A stretch of DNA of 64,000 nucleotides from Hymenobacter aquaticus (GCF_004765605.1 NZ_SRLC01000001.1:930001-994000); one strand, 5' to 3'; positions 42,067 to 51,480 are shown, counted from the first letter of the stretch. The notes: generated from the letters alone by a model not told the origin. Program-made: numbers and translations.

Positions 42067-43833
42067 ATGACCTTAAAGAACCGAATCCGGCTGAGCGTGC
42101 TCACCATGCTGCTGTTGCTGCTCATCGTGGGCGTGTACAGCTACAACGTGCTCCACGGCCTGGACCGCCGGGCCCGGCACGTGCGCCAGGCCAATCTGCA
42201 CTCTGTGGAGCTGGGCCGGCAGATGCTCTGGGCCCTGAGCGGCCTGAGCCAGCAGCCGGCCCGCCCTACGGCCCTCTCGGAGTTTCGCCGGGCCCTGACC
42301 CGGGAAGGGGCCAATATCACCGAGCCGGGCGAGGCCGAGCTGGTCGACAGCCTGACCCAGAACCTGGCCGACTACCAGCGTCTGCTCGACAACCAGGCCC
42401 CGCTGGCGCAGCGCCAGGCCGAGCTGCTCCAGCTTCAGGCCCAGACCAACCGCCTGCTCACCCTGAACCTGGCTGCTTCGGGCCGGCAGGGTGAGGAAGC
42501 CACCCGCACGGTGCGGGCCGCCAAAACCACTTTGCTACTGATTCTGGTGCTGAGTACCGTGCTCGGGGTTAGCCTGGTGCTGCGCCTGCCCCGCATCGTG
42601 GTGCGCCCGTTGCGCCGCCTCAGCGCCGACATCGAGCTGGCCACCGACCCCGGCACCGCCGCCCGGCTGCCCATTGAGCGGCAGGATGAGCTGGGCAACG
42701 TGGCCCAGGCCTTCAACCGGGTGCTGGGCCAGATGCAGGACCTGCGCACGGCCAGCCGGGCCGAGCTGCTGATGCAGCGCAACCGCATGGAAAGCATCGT
42801 GCAGGGCCTCGACGAAGGCCTGCTGCTCATCGACCAGAACCGCCGCATCATCCTGGTCAATCCCGTGGCCAGTGAGCTGCTGGGCCAGCCCGCCGAGGCC
42901 CTGATCGGGCAGCTGGCCGCCGACGTGGCCCGGCACAACGAGTTTCTGCAAACCCTGCTCAGTGCCGAAGCCCAGGCCCCGCAGCGCGACGCGCCCGAGC
43001 CGCCCGAATACACCGTCATGCGGCACGGGCAGGAAGCTTATTACCGCCTGTCGGTGCAGCCGATTCTGTCCTACAACGAGCTGACCAGCCAGACCGAGTT
43101 CGTGGGCCACATCCTGTCGTTGCGCAATATTTCCGACTTCAAGAAGCTGGATCAGGTCAAGTCCAACTTTCTGGCTACCGTCTCGCACGAGCTCAAAACC
43201 CCGCTGGCCAGCATCAACCTGAGCTTGAAGCTGCTCCAGGACGAGCGCACCGACACGGCCGAGCGCCAGCGCATTGCCGGCGGCATCCGCCTCGAAACCC
43301 AGCGCCTGCTGCGCATGGTGGGCGAGCTGATCGACGTCTCGCGCCTCGACGCGGGCGTGGGCATCAAGCTCAACCCCGAGCCCGTGGCCCTGGCCCTGGT
43401 CATGGACTACGCCGACGACACCATCATGGCCCAGCTCGAAGACAAGCAGCTTGAGCTGTGCTACGCGCTGCCCGACGATTTGCCCGCCGTGCGCGCCGAC
43501 CTGGAAAAAACCACCTGGGTGGTCATCAACCTCATGGCCAACGCCATTCGCTACTCACCCCCGGGCGAGCAGATCCACATCAGCGCCGAGCAGCGCGGGA
43601 ACCTGGTGCAGGTCAGCGTGCGGGACTGCGGCCCCGGCATCCCGGCCGAGTACCACGAGCGGATTTTCCAGCGCTTCGCCCACATTCCCAACAAGGCCGG
43701 CGAAAAAAGCGGCTCCGGCCTGGGGCTGAGCATCAGCCGGGAGTTCATCACCTCCCAGGGCGGCGAGCTGTGGGTGGAAAGCCAGCCCGGCAGCGGCAGC
43801 GTGTTCCACTTCACCCTGCCGGTGATGGGGTAA
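42067..43833 (+). CDS. Membrane sensor histidine kinase (periplasmic sensor, HAMP, PAS)
   Basis: 588 aa. Membrane spans at about 9-26 (VLTMLLLLLIVGVYSY) and 157-175 (TLLLILVLSTVLGVSLVL) enclose a helical periplasmic sensor of about 130 residues. A HAMP (about 177-230), a PAS (about 240-355, RMESIVQGLDEGLLLID), HisKA with the His in VSHELKTPLAS (about 374) and HATPase_c (NLMANAIRYSPPGE, DCGPGIP, GSGLGLSIS) follow. A helical sensor plus PAS resembles KinB/NtrY-like envelope sensors. It shares a transcript with the porin upstream and pairs naturally with the sigma-54 regulator at 39505. A palindromic terminator follows. Confidence 0.95.
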   Translation: MTLKNRIRLSVLTMLLLLLIVGVYSYNVLHGLDRRARHVRQANLHSVELGRQMLWALSGLSQQPARPTALSEFRRALTREGANITEPGEAELVDSLTQNLADYQRLLDNQAPLAQRQAELLQLQAQTNRLLTLNLAASGRQGEEATRTVRAAKTTLLLILVLSTVLGVSLVLRLPRIVVRPLRRLSADIELATDPGTAARLPIERQDELGNVAQAFNRVLGQMQDLRTASRAELLMQRNRMESIVQGLDEGLLLIDQNRRIILVNPVASELLGQPAEALIGQLAADVARHNEFLQTLLSAEAQAPQRDAPEPPEYTVMRHGQEAYYRLSVQPILSYNELTSQTEFVGHILSLRNISDFKKLDQVKSNFLATVSHELKTPLASINLSLKLLQDERTDTAERQRIAGGIRLETQRLLRMVGELIDVSRLDAGVGIKLNPEPVALALVMDYADDTIMAQLEDKQLELCYALPDDLPAVRADLEKTTWVVINLMANAIRYSPPGEQIHISAEQRGNLVQVSVRDCGPGIPAEYHERIFQRFAHIPNKAGEKSGSGLGLSISREFITSQGGELWVESQPGSGSVFHFTLPVMG

Positions 43834-43836
43834 CTG

Positions 43837-43938
43837 ATTGATGATTGTTAATTGATGATTGTTAAAAAGGCCCTGTAACTACACGCTACGGGGCCTTTTT
43901 AACAATCAACAATCATCAACCAATCAACAATCATCAAC
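43837..43938. repeat. Palindrome of TGATTGTTAA repeats around a bidirectional terminator
   Basis: The inner hairpin has arms 43861-43877 (GTTAAAAAGGCCCTGTA) and 43887-43903 with one mismatch, a normal two-way terminator. On the left it is preceded by TTGATGATTGTTAATTGATG repeats and on the right followed by AACAATCAACAATCATCAAC repeats reaching the stop codon of the convergent porin gene. Confidence 0.88.
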
Positions 43939-45266
43939 TAAAACGACACCTGGTACTGGGCCACGACGGCGCTACGGCGGCGGTCCACCACGTTTTCGCC
44001 GCTGGCGTTGGTGATGTAGTAGGGGCGGTTCTGGTAGCTGAGCGTGAGCTTGGAGGTGTGCCCGGCCAGCAGCCAGTTCACTCCCGCGTCAAAGTAGTGC
44101 AGGTCATCGGCCAGGCGCTTGTAGTGCGAGTACTGGTAGCTCACGTAGGGCATGAAGGTCGTGGGGCCTACCAGGTTGTCGCGCAGCTTGTAGCCCAGCT
44201 GCGAATACACCACGTTGCCGGTGCCGTACTGCGGAAACGCGTTACCGAACGCCCCGAGCAGCGCGTTGGTGGCCCGCGTGCCGGTGGCCGGGTTCATCGG
44301 GCCATTGTTGCGCAGGTAGCCGGGGCCGTAGTCCAGGTGCATGGCCGCGGCGTAGAAGCTCACGCTGGGCGCGCCTTTGGCCGTGTCGCGGGGCGCGTCG
44401 TAGTACACGTCCACGGCCACTTGCTTCATGGCCTGGGTCAGCGTGTCGCGGCCGTTGTCGGCCAGGTACCACATGGCTTTGGGCTGCACGATGGCGCCCA
44501 CGCCCACGTTGAACACGTTCTTTTTGCCCAGGTAGGTGCCGGCGTTATAGGCCGTCAGGTTGCTTTCCTGGTCCTTGAACTGCCACATCAGGTAGGCCTG
44601 GTACTGGGGCTGGCCGGGGCGGCGGGAGAAGTTGGCGTTGCGCGTCAGCGCGGCCGCGCCGGCCGAGCCCTTGGTCACGTCCAGCGGGTCGCTCAGGGCC
44701 ACCCGGTAGTCGAGCTTGCCCAGCTTGCCCTTGGCGTAGATGCTGAGCTTGCGGCCAAACTGGTCGTTGACGTCGTTGGTGGTTTCCGCCTCCAGGGGCA
44801 AATCAATGCCCATGATGCTGCCCGTGGCCGAGGCCGTGAAGCGCGACAACCCGTTCCAGGCGCCCAGACCGGTGCCGAGCGAGAGTTTGGTTTTCACCAC
44901 CGCGTACTCGCCCACCGCGTCGTGCAGAAAGAAGCCGACTTTGCGGTCGGAGAGGTAGCTGAAGTTGTTGATGCCGATCTGGGAATAGATAAACACCCGG
45001 TCGGTGAGCTGCCCGAAAAACTGCATGCGGAAGCGCCGGATGCCGATATCGTAGGTTTCGGGCTTGCTGAAGCCGTCGACCTGGGTACCGGGGTTGCTTT
45101 GGTTGTAGCGCACCCAGACCTGGTTGAGCAGCGTGAGCTTGAGGTAATGGCTGCCGTCGGGGTTAAGCGTGAGCTTGCCGTCTTTGAACGATTGGGCCTG
45201 CGTGTGCAGGGCGCCTGCCAGCAGAGCGGGCAAAAGCAACCCGCCACGCCACCGGAACTGTGTCAT
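43938..45266 (-). CDS. Porin of the phosphate-selective (OprP/OprO) type
   Basis: 442 aa with a signal peptide ending HTQAQS. Strand-rich: YLKLTLLNQVWVRYNQSNPG, the R-R-F-R-M-Q-F-F-G segment, DRVFIYSQIGINNFSYLS, GEYAVVKTKLSLGTGLGAWN, and a C-terminal strand ending VAQYQVSF with terminal Phe. The early R-F-R-x-x-F-x-G block is seen in OprP-like porins and related Bacteroidota barrels. The substrate cannot be assigned. It is convergent with the kinase at 42067 and shares its terminator. A -7 element lies upstream at 45326-45333. Confidence 0.85.
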   Translation of the reverse strand: MTQFRWRGGLLLPALLAGALHTQAQSFKDGKLTLNPDGSHYLKLTLLNQVWVRYNQSNPGTQVDGFSKPETYDIGIRRFRMQFFGQLTDRVFIYSQIGINNFSYLSDRKVGFFLHDAVGEYAVVKTKLSLGTGLGAWNGLSRFTASATGSIMGIDLPLEAETTNDVNDQFGRKLSIYAKGKLGKLDYRVALSDPLDVTKGSAGAAALTRNANFSRRPGQPQYQAYLMWQFKDQESNLTAYNAGTYLGKKNVFNVGVGAIVQPKAMWYLADNGRDTLTQAMKQVAVDVYYDAPRDTAKGAPSVSFYAAAMHLDYGPGYLRNNGPMNPATGTRATNALLGAFGNAFPQYGTGNVVYSQLGYKLRDNLVGPTTFMPYVSYQYSHYKRLADDLHYFDAGVNWLLAGHTSKLTLSYQNRPYYITNASGENVVDRRRSAVVAQYQVSF

Positions 45267-45325
45267 GCGTACTTGTTGAGGGGATAGAAAAGAAAATTAG
45301 AAGCCGAGCCGGCCCCACGGGCCGG

Positions 45326-45333
45326 CAAAGGTA
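45326..45333 (-). promoter_or_regulatory. -7 element of the porin gene
   Basis: TACCTTTG on the minus strand, 60 bases before the porin ATG. No TTG lies at the -33 position. Confidence 0.45.
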
Positions 45334-45373
45334 GTTCCCGGGTGGCTAGCCGGCCCGTGGGCCCCGCAAAACG

Positions 45374-45409
45374 CAACAGGGCGCCTCCCGCACGGGAAGC
45401 GCCCTGTTG
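45374..45409 (-). terminator. Hairpin terminator behind the 90-aa gene
   Basis: CAACAGGGCGC / GCGCCCTGTTG with an inner TCCCG/CGGGA stem, followed on the minus strand by CGTTTT. Confidence 0.7.
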
Positions 45410-45473
45410 TAAGCCGATTGGTTCCGGAAGGTTTCGGGCTACCGCGTAAAAGTGCGGCCCCGGGTAAGGAAAA

Positions 45474-45746
45474 CTAGTTGAGCCACACCGTGTGCAGCAA
45501 TTCGAAGCGGTGGGGGGCGTAGGCATTATAATAGGGGGCCTCGGCCTGAAAGCCCAGCACGTGGACCAGCGGCATGCCTTCCAGGTGCGACTCTACCACG
45601 CGCACGGGGTAGAGCTGGCCTTCTTCGGGCCAGTCGCCCACGTGGTTAAATGGGCGGCTGCTGGCGTCGATGCAGCGGGCGTAGTCAACGAATGGGGCGT
45701 GGGCAGTGGCTTCGGCCAGGGTCAGGTTAGCAACTTCGTGAGCCAT
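45474..45746 (-). CDS. Small hypothetical protein
   Basis: 90 aa from the ATG at 45746. Not recognised. It has one Cys (YARCIDAS) and a compact alpha/beta composition (QLYPVRVVESHLEGMPLVHV), with no signal or membrane segment. A -7-like TACCTTTTG lies at 45751-45759 on the minus strand, only a few bases before the ATG, so the mRNA may be almost leaderless. It is flanked by its own terminator and seems to be a single-gene unit. Confidence 0.65.
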   Translation of the reverse strand: MAHEVANLTLAEATAHAPFVDYARCIDASSRPFNHVGDWPEEGQLYPVRVVESHLEGMPLVHVLGFQAEAPYYNAYAPHRFELLHTVWLN

Positions 45747-46002
45747 GGAGCAAAAGGTAGGAACCACCGAAAAGGGGTTCAATGAAAAATTGCGGCCGGG
45801 GCAGCGCAGGCTGTCCTGTACTGTGTAACTGTTTAACAGCTTCCGGCCGTCCAGAACAACACTCTTCTCATTGTTCAGATTCCGAAGATAGAAAATAACT
45901 TCAGTTTACAAGCCCGGCGCGCCGAAACGCAACTATAAATTTCGGCGGCGGTATTCCCGCGCCTTTTTCGTTGCTTGCGGCCCGTTGCCCCAGCCCCTAC
46001 GC

Positions 46003-46548
46003 ATGGAAAGAGCCCAGATTACCCGCATCAGCAAGTTTTTGAGTCTGCACCTGCGCCACCAGCCCCAGGCCCTGGGACTGGTACTCGACGAGGGCGGCTG
46101 GGTGAGCGTCGAGCAGCTGCTGGCCGGCGCCGCCCGCCACGGCCTGCCCCTTACCCGGGCCCAGCTCGACGAAGTGGTGGCCGATAACGACAAGCAGCGC
46201 TTCGCCTTCGACGACTCCGGCCTGCGCATCCGGGCCCAGCAGGGGCACAGCGTGGAGATTGATCTGCAGCTGGTAGCCGCCCCACCGCCGGCCGTGCTCT
46301 ACCACGGCACGGTGGCCGCCGCCCTGCCCGCCATCCGGACCGAAGGGCTGCAGAAAATGAAGCGCCACCACGTGCACCTCTCGCCCGAGGAGGCCACGGC
46401 CCGCCGCGTGGGGCAGCGGCGCGGCGAGCCGGTCATCCTTACGATTGACGCGGCGGCCATGCAGCGGGCGGGCTTCGTGTTCTACGAGTCCGGCAATGGC
46501 GTCTGGCTGGTCGACCAGGTGCCGCCCCAGTACCTGCAGCCGCGCTAA
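46003..46548 (+). CDS. kptA: RNA 2'-phosphotransferase, KptA/Tpt1 family
   Basis: 181 aa. The N-terminal SKFLSLHLRHQPQALGLVLD and GGWVSVEQLL, the C-terminal LYHGTVAAALPAI, and HHVHLSPEEATARRVGQRRG, with the VFYESGNGVWL strand, are the family set; the Arg-His-Arg-Arg catalytic residues are in these blocks. It transfers an RNA 2'-phosphate to NAD+, giving ADP-ribose cyclic phosphate and nicotinamide. Bacteria lack the matching tRNA splicing route, so its natural substrate is unclear. The ATG at 46003 gives the family start (ERAQITRISKFLS). It converges with the RES gene, six bases apart. Confidence 0.92.
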   Translation: MERAQITRISKFLSLHLRHQPQALGLVLDEGGWVSVEQLLAGAARHGLPLTRAQLDEVVADNDKQRFAFDDSGLRIRAQQGHSVEIDLQLVAAPPPAVLYHGTVAAALPAIRTEGLQKMKRHHVHLSPEEATARRVGQRRGEPVILTIDAAAMQRAGFVFYESGNGVWLVDQVPPQYLQPR

Positions 46549-46554
46549 GCCGGC

Positions 46555-47022
46555 CTACTTGCTGCCCAGATCCGGCTTCAGGCGGGCGTCAAACGGGTGG
46601 GGCTCCAGGGCTACCACCTTGAGTTGGGCGTGGTCGGGGTGGAGCGGGTTGAGCAGGTAGTTCCACTCGTTGGGCGCGTGGGCCGAGGGTACCTTCATAA
46701 TCCAGAACGTGCCTTCCTCCAGCCAGGCGCGCGTCAGCTGGGCCAGCTCCAGGGGGTAGGGCAGCTGCTGCCAGTTGGGCGGCAGCTGCTCCACCTGCAC
46801 TTCTTTGAACGGAGTGCCCTCGGGCACTTCCAGCGTCAGGGCGAAGTAATTGCGCGGCAGCGAGGGCGAGTTGGCCAGCACTTCCAGCTTGGCCAACGAT
46901 AAATGCTCGGAGGTGTAGAGAATCTGGGTGCCTTTTTCGTGCCAGCGGCCCGAGTAGTACAGGCCGCCCTGGCCGGTCAGATCCTGGATGTAAGGGTGTT
47001 TGCCGAGCCGGTAAAGGCGCAT
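46555..47022 (-). CDS. RES-domain toxin (NAD+ phosphorylase type)
   Basis: 155 aa from the ATG at 47022 (a TTG at 47028 is possible). LYRLG near the start, GLYYSGRWHEKGTQILYTSE (conserved Arg and Tyr), LSLAKLEVL (conserved Glu) and the C-terminal PNEWNYLLNPLHPDHAQLKV are the RES fold blocks. Known RES toxins degrade NAD+ by phosphorolysis and halt growth. The Xre/MbcA-type antitoxin lies upstream in the same direction, 104 bases away. KptA, also NAD+-dependent, converges on its 3' end. Confidence 0.92.
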   Translation of the reverse strand: MRLYRLGKHPYIQDLTGQGGLYYSGRWHEKGTQILYTSEHLSLAKLEVLANSPSLPRNYFALTLEVPEGTPFKEVQVEQLPPNWQQLPYPLELAQLTRAWLEEGTFWIMKVPSAHAPNEWNYLLNPLHPDHAQLKVVALEPHPFDARLKPDLGSK

Positions 47023-47126
47023 AGTCAAGCGTATTCAGCGAAAGGAAAGCGGGAGGGAACCCCGGAAAGATTGGCTGCTGGGGAGTTTTGAAACCAAAAC
47101 CCAAAAGCTAGCAACCAAAAACCAGC

Positions 47127-47579
47127 CTACGAATAGATGCCGTACTCGATCCGGCCCAGGATTTCGCGCACCTGCTCCCGCCCGATGGCCGACGAGAGCA
47201 GCTCCTTGGGCCGCACCCCGCCCAGGGCCGGGTTGGGGGTGTCCAGCCAGTGGTGAAAGTCGTCCTGGTCCTCGAACACGTCCAAGCCCTTGGCTAGCAC
47301 GGCCGAGAGCTGAATGGTTTTCTCGGCCTCGTCCAGGGTCAGGGCGCGCTTGGCCTGCTCGCGCCGGGCCAGTGTGCTTTCCGACACGCCCAGCACCACG
47401 CTGATTTCCTTGTTGGAAAAGCCCAGGCGCTGCTGCAACGCCCGCAACGCCTGCACCGACAAGCCCTTCAAAGCCACGGCCAGCAAATCCAGCTCGTTGT
47501 GCACCAGCTGCGGAATAACGGCGCCACCGCCCATCAGGTCAACCATCGTGGCTACGGGAGTTTTACGCGTGATAGTCAT
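47127..47579 (-). CDS. Xre/MbcA/ParS-type antitoxin (DUF2384)
   Basis: 150 aa. Helix-turn-helix at about 52-95 (LQQRLGFSNKEISVVLGVSE, then STLARREQ) and a C-terminal DUF2384 toxin-binding region (about 105-150: GLDVFEDQDDFHHWLDTP, then PKELLSSAIGREQVREILGR). It neutralises the RES toxin and should repress the operon. It is encoded first, as is usual for the RES-Xre class. The 104-base gap to the toxin gene has no clear second promoter. Confidence 0.93.
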   Translation of the reverse strand: MTITRKTPVATMVDLMGGGAVIPQLVHNELDLLAVALKGLSVQALRALQQRLGFSNKEISVVLGVSESTLARREQAKRALTLDEAEKTIQLSAVLAKGLDVFEDQDDFHHWLDTPNPALGGVRPKELLSSAIGREQVREILGRIEYGIYS

Positions 47580-47712
47580 TTGCTTGCTTTTTAGTCGTCA
47601 TTTGACGGCAATATACGCAATAACCCGGGAGCAGGGCTAAAAATTCAAACGCGGGCCTTTAGCTCCGGCAAGCTGGCCTGAACTTGCTAATTTGCCGCCT
47701 GAATTTCTTTGT

Positions 47713-48408
47713 ATGCCATCTTCTGCGCTCAGCTCCGAACAACTCATTGCTCAAACCGCCGACTTCGTCCGCGCCAAATTCCTGGGCGAGGGCTCGGGTC
47801 ACGACTGGGAACACATCCGCCGGGTGTGGCTCACCAGCCGGGCCCTGGCCGCCACCGTGCCCGCCGCCGACCAGATGGTAACCGAGCTGGCCGCCCTGCT
47901 GCACGACGTGGCCGACTGGAAGTTCCACGCCGGCGACGAGGAGGCCGGGCCCCGCGCCGCCCGGGCCTGGCTGCACGGCCTGCACGCGGAGGAAAGCGTG
48001 ATTCAGCGGGTGGAAACCATCATCCGCGAGATTTCCTTCAAGGGCCTGGGCGTGCCCACGCCCATGAGCACGCCCGAGGGCGAAGTCGTGCAGGATGCCG
48101 ACCGCCTCGACGCCATCGGTGCCATCGGCGTGGCCCGGGCCTTTGCCTACGGCGGCCACAAGGGCCGCCCGCTGCACGATTCCTCGGTGGCGCCCGTCGT
48201 GCACGACTCGTTTGAGAGCTACAAGAAAAATACCGCGCCCACGATCAACCACTTCTACGAGAAGCTGCTGCACCTGCGCGAGCGGCTGCACACGCCCGCC
48301 GCCCGGCAGTTGGCCCAGGAGCGCCACCAGTTTCTGGAAACCTTCCTGGCGCAGTTTCTGCGCGAATGGGAAGGGGAGGACCTGGCCCAGTTACAGGCCC
48401 CGGCCTAA
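47713..48408 (+). CDS. HD-domain phosphohydrolase
   Basis: 231 aa. Metal-binding residues are in GSGHDWEHIRRVW, ELAALLHDVADWKF (the HD pair) and VQDADRLDAIGAIGVARAF, the arrangement of YedJ-type HD hydrolases, which act on nucleotides or other phosphate esters. The substrate is unknown. The ATG at 47713 is preceded directly by TTTCTTTG, so the leader is short or absent. Cytoplasmic, no partner gene. Confidence 0.92.
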   Translation: MPSSALSSEQLIAQTADFVRAKFLGEGSGHDWEHIRRVWLTSRALAATVPAADQMVTELAALLHDVADWKFHAGDEEAGPRAARAWLHGLHAEESVIQRVETIIREISFKGLGVPTPMSTPEGEVVQDADRLDAIGAIGVARAFAYGGHKGRPLHDSSVAPVVHDSFESYKKNTAPTINHFYEKLLHLRERLHTPAARQLAQERHQFLETFLAQFLREWEGEDLAQLQAPA

Positions 48409-48444
48409 ATCCTATCCGGTGCCGGCTGCTGGCACCCCAATTTC

Positions 48445-48452
48445 TACCTTTG
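48445..48452 (+). promoter_or_regulatory. -7 element almost touching the start codon
   Basis: TACCTTTG ends 4 bases before the ATG at 48457, so the transcript of the small lipoprotein gene would be leaderless or nearly so. No TTG is present at the -33 position. Confidence 0.45.
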
Positions 48453-48456
48453 CCCA

Positions 48457-48699
48457 ATGAACTTTCGCCTTCTCGTCCTCCGGTTCCTGGGGCCGCTGCT
48501 GTTGCTGCTCGGGGCCGCTTCCTGCCGTACCTGCCCCATGGTGTCCTGTCATACCCGTAAGGTGCACTTCCACAACGGGGCCCGCTACCGGGGCCAGCCG
48601 CTGTGGAAAAAACAGAACCCGGCGGTAGGCGAAAAAATCAAGACCTATACTCCCAAGTCCGGCACGCACAAGGCCGATAAGAGTAAGCCAAAAGAATAG
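48457..48699 (+). CDS. Small lipoprotein
   Basis: 80 aa. Type II signal peptide (FRLLVLRFLGPLLLLLGA) with lipobox GAASC, then a short Cys/Lys-rich mature part (RTCPMVSCHTRKVHFHNGAR) with a very basic tail. No family recognised. Three cysteines follow the lipobox closely and could bind metal or form a disulfide. It has its own -7 element at 48445 and ends 113 bases before gyrA. Confidence 0.75.
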   Translation: MNFRLLVLRFLGPLLLLLGAASCRTCPMVSCHTRKVHFHNGARYRGQPLWKKQNPAVGEKIKTYTPKSGTHKADKSKPKE

Positions 48700-48812
48700 G
48701 CTGAATTAGGCAAAACGGGCCTTTTTTCGTATCTTGCGGGCTTCTCGCAGTACTCATTCACTGGTGCCGACAGCCCCGCTTTCCAGGGGCCTAGGCCGAC
48801 TTAGATTTCCCT

Positions 48813-51401
48813 ATGGCGGAAGGCGAAAAGATCATTCCGATTAACATTGAAGACGAGATGCGTGGCGCCTACATCGATTACTCGATGTCGGTCATCATCT
48901 CCCGGGCTCTGCCCGACGTGCGCGACGGCCTGAAGCCCGTGCACCGCCGCGTGCTCTACGGTATGTCGGAGCTGGGCGTATCCTACAACAAAGCCTATAA
49001 GAAGAGTGCTCGTATCGTGGGCGAGGTACTGGGTAAGTACCATCCCCACGGCGACTCGAGCGTGTACGACACGATGGTGCGCATGGCCCAGGACTGGAGC
49101 CTGCGCTACCCGCTGGTCGACGGGCAGGGCAACTTCGGCTCTATCGACGGCGACTCGCCGGCGGCCATGCGTTACACGGAAGCCCGCCTCAAGCGCCTCT
49201 CCGACGAAATGCTGGGCGATCTGGACAAGGATACCGTCGATTTCCAGCCCAACTTCGACGACTCGCTGGAAGAGCCCAGCGTGATGCCCTCGAAGTTTCC
49301 CAACCTGCTGGTCAACGGCACGACCGGTATTGCCGTGGGCATGGCCACCAACATGCCGCCCCACAACCTGACGGAAACCGTCAGCGGCATCATCGCCTAC
49401 CTCGACAACCCCGAGATTACCATCCCCGAGCTGATGGAGCACGTTACCGCCCCTGATTTTCCCACGGGCGGTACCATCTACGGCTACGAGGGCGTGAAGC
49501 AGGCCTTCGAAACCGGCCGGGGCCGCATCGTGATGCGCGCCAAAGCCCACTACGAAACCCTGCCCAGCGGCAAGGAGCAGATCGTCATTACCGAGATTCC
49601 CTACATGGTGAATAAGGCGTCGATGATCGAGAAAACCGCCGCCCTGATCAACGAGAAGAAGATCGAAGGCATTTCGGACCTGCGCGACGAGTCCGACCGC
49701 GACGGGATGCGCATCGTCTACGATCTGAAGCGCGACGCCATGCCCAACGTGGTGCTCAACCAGCTCTACCGCTACACCCAGCTGCAGTCTTCGTTCGGCG
49801 TCAACAACGTGTGCCTGGTGAAAGGCCGCCCGATGACGCTGAATCTGAAGGAGCTGATTCACTACTTCGTCGAGCACCGCGCCGACGTGGTGGTGCGCCG
49901 CACCCGCTACGAGCTGGCCGAGGCCCAGAAGCGGGCCCACATCCTGGAAGGCCTGCTCATCGCCCTCGACCACCTCGACGAGGTCATTGCCCTGATCCGC
50001 GCCTCCCGCGACGGCGACGTGGCCCGGGCTCAGCTCATCGAGCGTTTTGCCCTGAGCGAAATTCAGGCCCGCGCCATCCTGGACATGCGTCTGCAGCGCC
50101 TCACCGGCCTGGAGCGCGACAAGATCGTGGCCGAATACGAGGAGCTGATGCGCCTGATTGACCACCTGAAAGCCGTGTTGGCTTCGGACGTGCTGCAGCG
50201 CCAGATCATCAAGGACGAGCTGATCGACATTCGGGAGCGGTACGGCGACAAGCGCCGCACGGCCATCGAGTACGCCGGCGGCGACTTCTCGATGGAAGAC
50301 ATGATTGCCGACGAGAGCATGGTCATCACCATCTCCCGCGAAGGCTACATCAAGCGCACCGCCCTCGATGAGTACCGTACGCAAGGCCGCGGCGGCGTCG
50401 GGGCCCGCGGGGCGGCTTCCAAGCAGGACGACTTCACGGAGCACTTGTTTGTGGCTACCACCCACGAGTACCTGCTGTTCTTCACCGAGCTGGGCCGCGT
50501 GTTCTGGCTCAAGGTGTACGAAGTGCCGGAAGGAGGGAAGAACGCCAAAGGCCGCCCGATTCAGAACCTCATCGAGATTCCCCGCGAAGACTCGGTGCGC
50601 TCGGTGCTGAACGTGCGCGGCCTGCGCGACGCGGATTACCTGGAAAATACCTTCCTGATGTTCTGCACCGAGCAGGGTACCGTGAAAAAGACGCCCCTGG
50701 AGGCGTACTCGCGGCCCCGCACCGCCGGCATCAACGCCATTACCATCAACGAGGGCGACCGGCTGCTCGACGTGCAGCTGCTCACGCCCAACGCCGAAGT
50801 GGTGCTGGCCTCGCGCAGCGGCCGCGCCGTGCGCTTCAACGAGAGCGAAGTCCGTTCCATGGGCCGTTCGGCCGCCGGGGTACGGGGCATTCGCCTGGAA
50901 GAAGTGGCCGGCAACCGCGTGGTGGGCATGGTCTGCGTGGCCGACCCGACGCAGGAACTGCTCGTTATCAGCGAAAACGGCTACGGCAAGCGCAGCCAAC
51001 TGGAGGAATACCGCGTGACCAAGCGCGGGGGCAAGGGCGTGCGGGCCATGAAGCTCACCGACAAAACCGGTTTGCTGGTGGCCATCAAGGACGTGCAGGA
51101 CTCCGACGACATGATGATTATCAACAAGTCGGGTATCACCATTCGGTTGCGGATGAGTGATTTGCGCACCATTGGCCGGGCTACCCAGGGCGTGCGCCTG
51201 CTCAAGATCAGCGCCGGCGACGAGATTTCCTCCGTGGCGAAAGTCGCTTCCGATGATAAGGAAGAGGAAGCCGGCGAAGGCGAAAATGGCGTGAACGGCA
51301 GCCCCGAAGCCGGGGATGACGTTGCGCTGGACCTGGCCGGCACCTCGGCGGCAGCCGACGTAGCCGCCCTGGCTGACCCCGACACGCTGAGCGCAAACTA
51401 A
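48813..51401 (+). CDS. gyrA: DNA gyrase subunit A
   Basis: 862 aa, full length. The N-terminal [20 protein letters not shown], the quinolone-resistance region [20 protein letters not shown] with Ser at the 83-equivalent position, and the active-site Tyr in [10 protein letters not shown] (about residue 121) are intact. The GyrA-box is QGRGGVG (about 530), and the C-terminal beta-pinwheel strands follow. The acidic tail ([13 protein letters not shown]) is typical of long GyrA C-termini. With GyrB it introduces negative supercoils. A TATCTTGC element near 48730 may be its -7 box. A long palindromic terminator follows. Confidence 0.98.
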   Translation: MAEGEKIIPINIEDEMRGAYIDYSMSVIISRALPDVRDGLKPVHRRVLYGMSELGVSYNKAYKKSARIVGEVLGKYHPHGDSSVYDTMVRMAQDWSLRYPLVDGQGNFGSIDGDSPAAMRYTEARLKRLSDEMLGDLDKDTVDFQPNFDDSLEEPSVMPSKFPNLLVNGTTGIAVGMATNMPPHNLTETVSGIIAYLDNPEITIPELMEHVTAPDFPTGGTIYGYEGVKQAFETGRGRIVMRAKAHYETLPSGKEQIVITEIPYMVNKASMIEKTAALINEKKIEGISDLRDESDRDGMRIVYDLKRDAMPNVVLNQLYRYTQLQSSFGVNNVCLVKGRPMTLNLKELIHYFVEHRADVVVRRTRYELAEAQKRAHILEGLLIALDHLDEVIALIRASRDGDVARAQLIERFALSEIQARAILDMRLQRLTGLERDKIVAEYEELMRLIDHLKAVLASDVLQRQIIKDELIDIRERYGDKRRTAIEYAGGDFSMEDMIADESMVITISREGYIKRTALDEYRTQGRGGVGARGAASKQDDFTEHLFVATTHEYLLFFTELGRVFWLKVYEVPEGGKNAKGRPIQNLIEIPREDSVRSVLNVRGLRDADYLENTFLMFCTEQGTVKKTPLEAYSRPRTAGINAITINEGDRLLDVQLLTPNAEVVLASRSGRAVRFNESEVRSMGRSAAGVRGIRLEEVAGNRVVGMVCVADPTQELLVISENGYGKRSQLEEYRVTKRGGKGVRAMKLTDKTGLLVAIKDVQDSDDMMIINKSGITIRLRMSDLRTIGRATQGVRLLKISAGDEISSVAKVASDDKEEEAGEGENGVNGSPEAGDDVALDLAGTSAAADVAALADPDTLSAN

Positions 51402-51411
51402 GGCAGTTAGG

Positions 51412-51480
51412 AAAGGCTTGCGTACTTTCGGGCACGGTATTCGTTTTGAATGCCCGACTGAAAGTACGCAAGCCTTTTTT
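51412..51480. terminator. Long palindromic terminator of gyrA
   Basis: AAAGGCTTGCGTACTTTC / GAAAGTACGCAAGCCTTT with extra GGGC/GCCC pairing inside and an 18-base loop, followed by TTTTTT. Symmetrical enough to act in both directions. Confidence 0.9.

Noticed and set aside
43938..45266. Assignment of the second porin as phosphate-specific
   Set aside because: Only general strand similarity to OprP-like porins; no specificity residues could be identified, so the substrate is left open.
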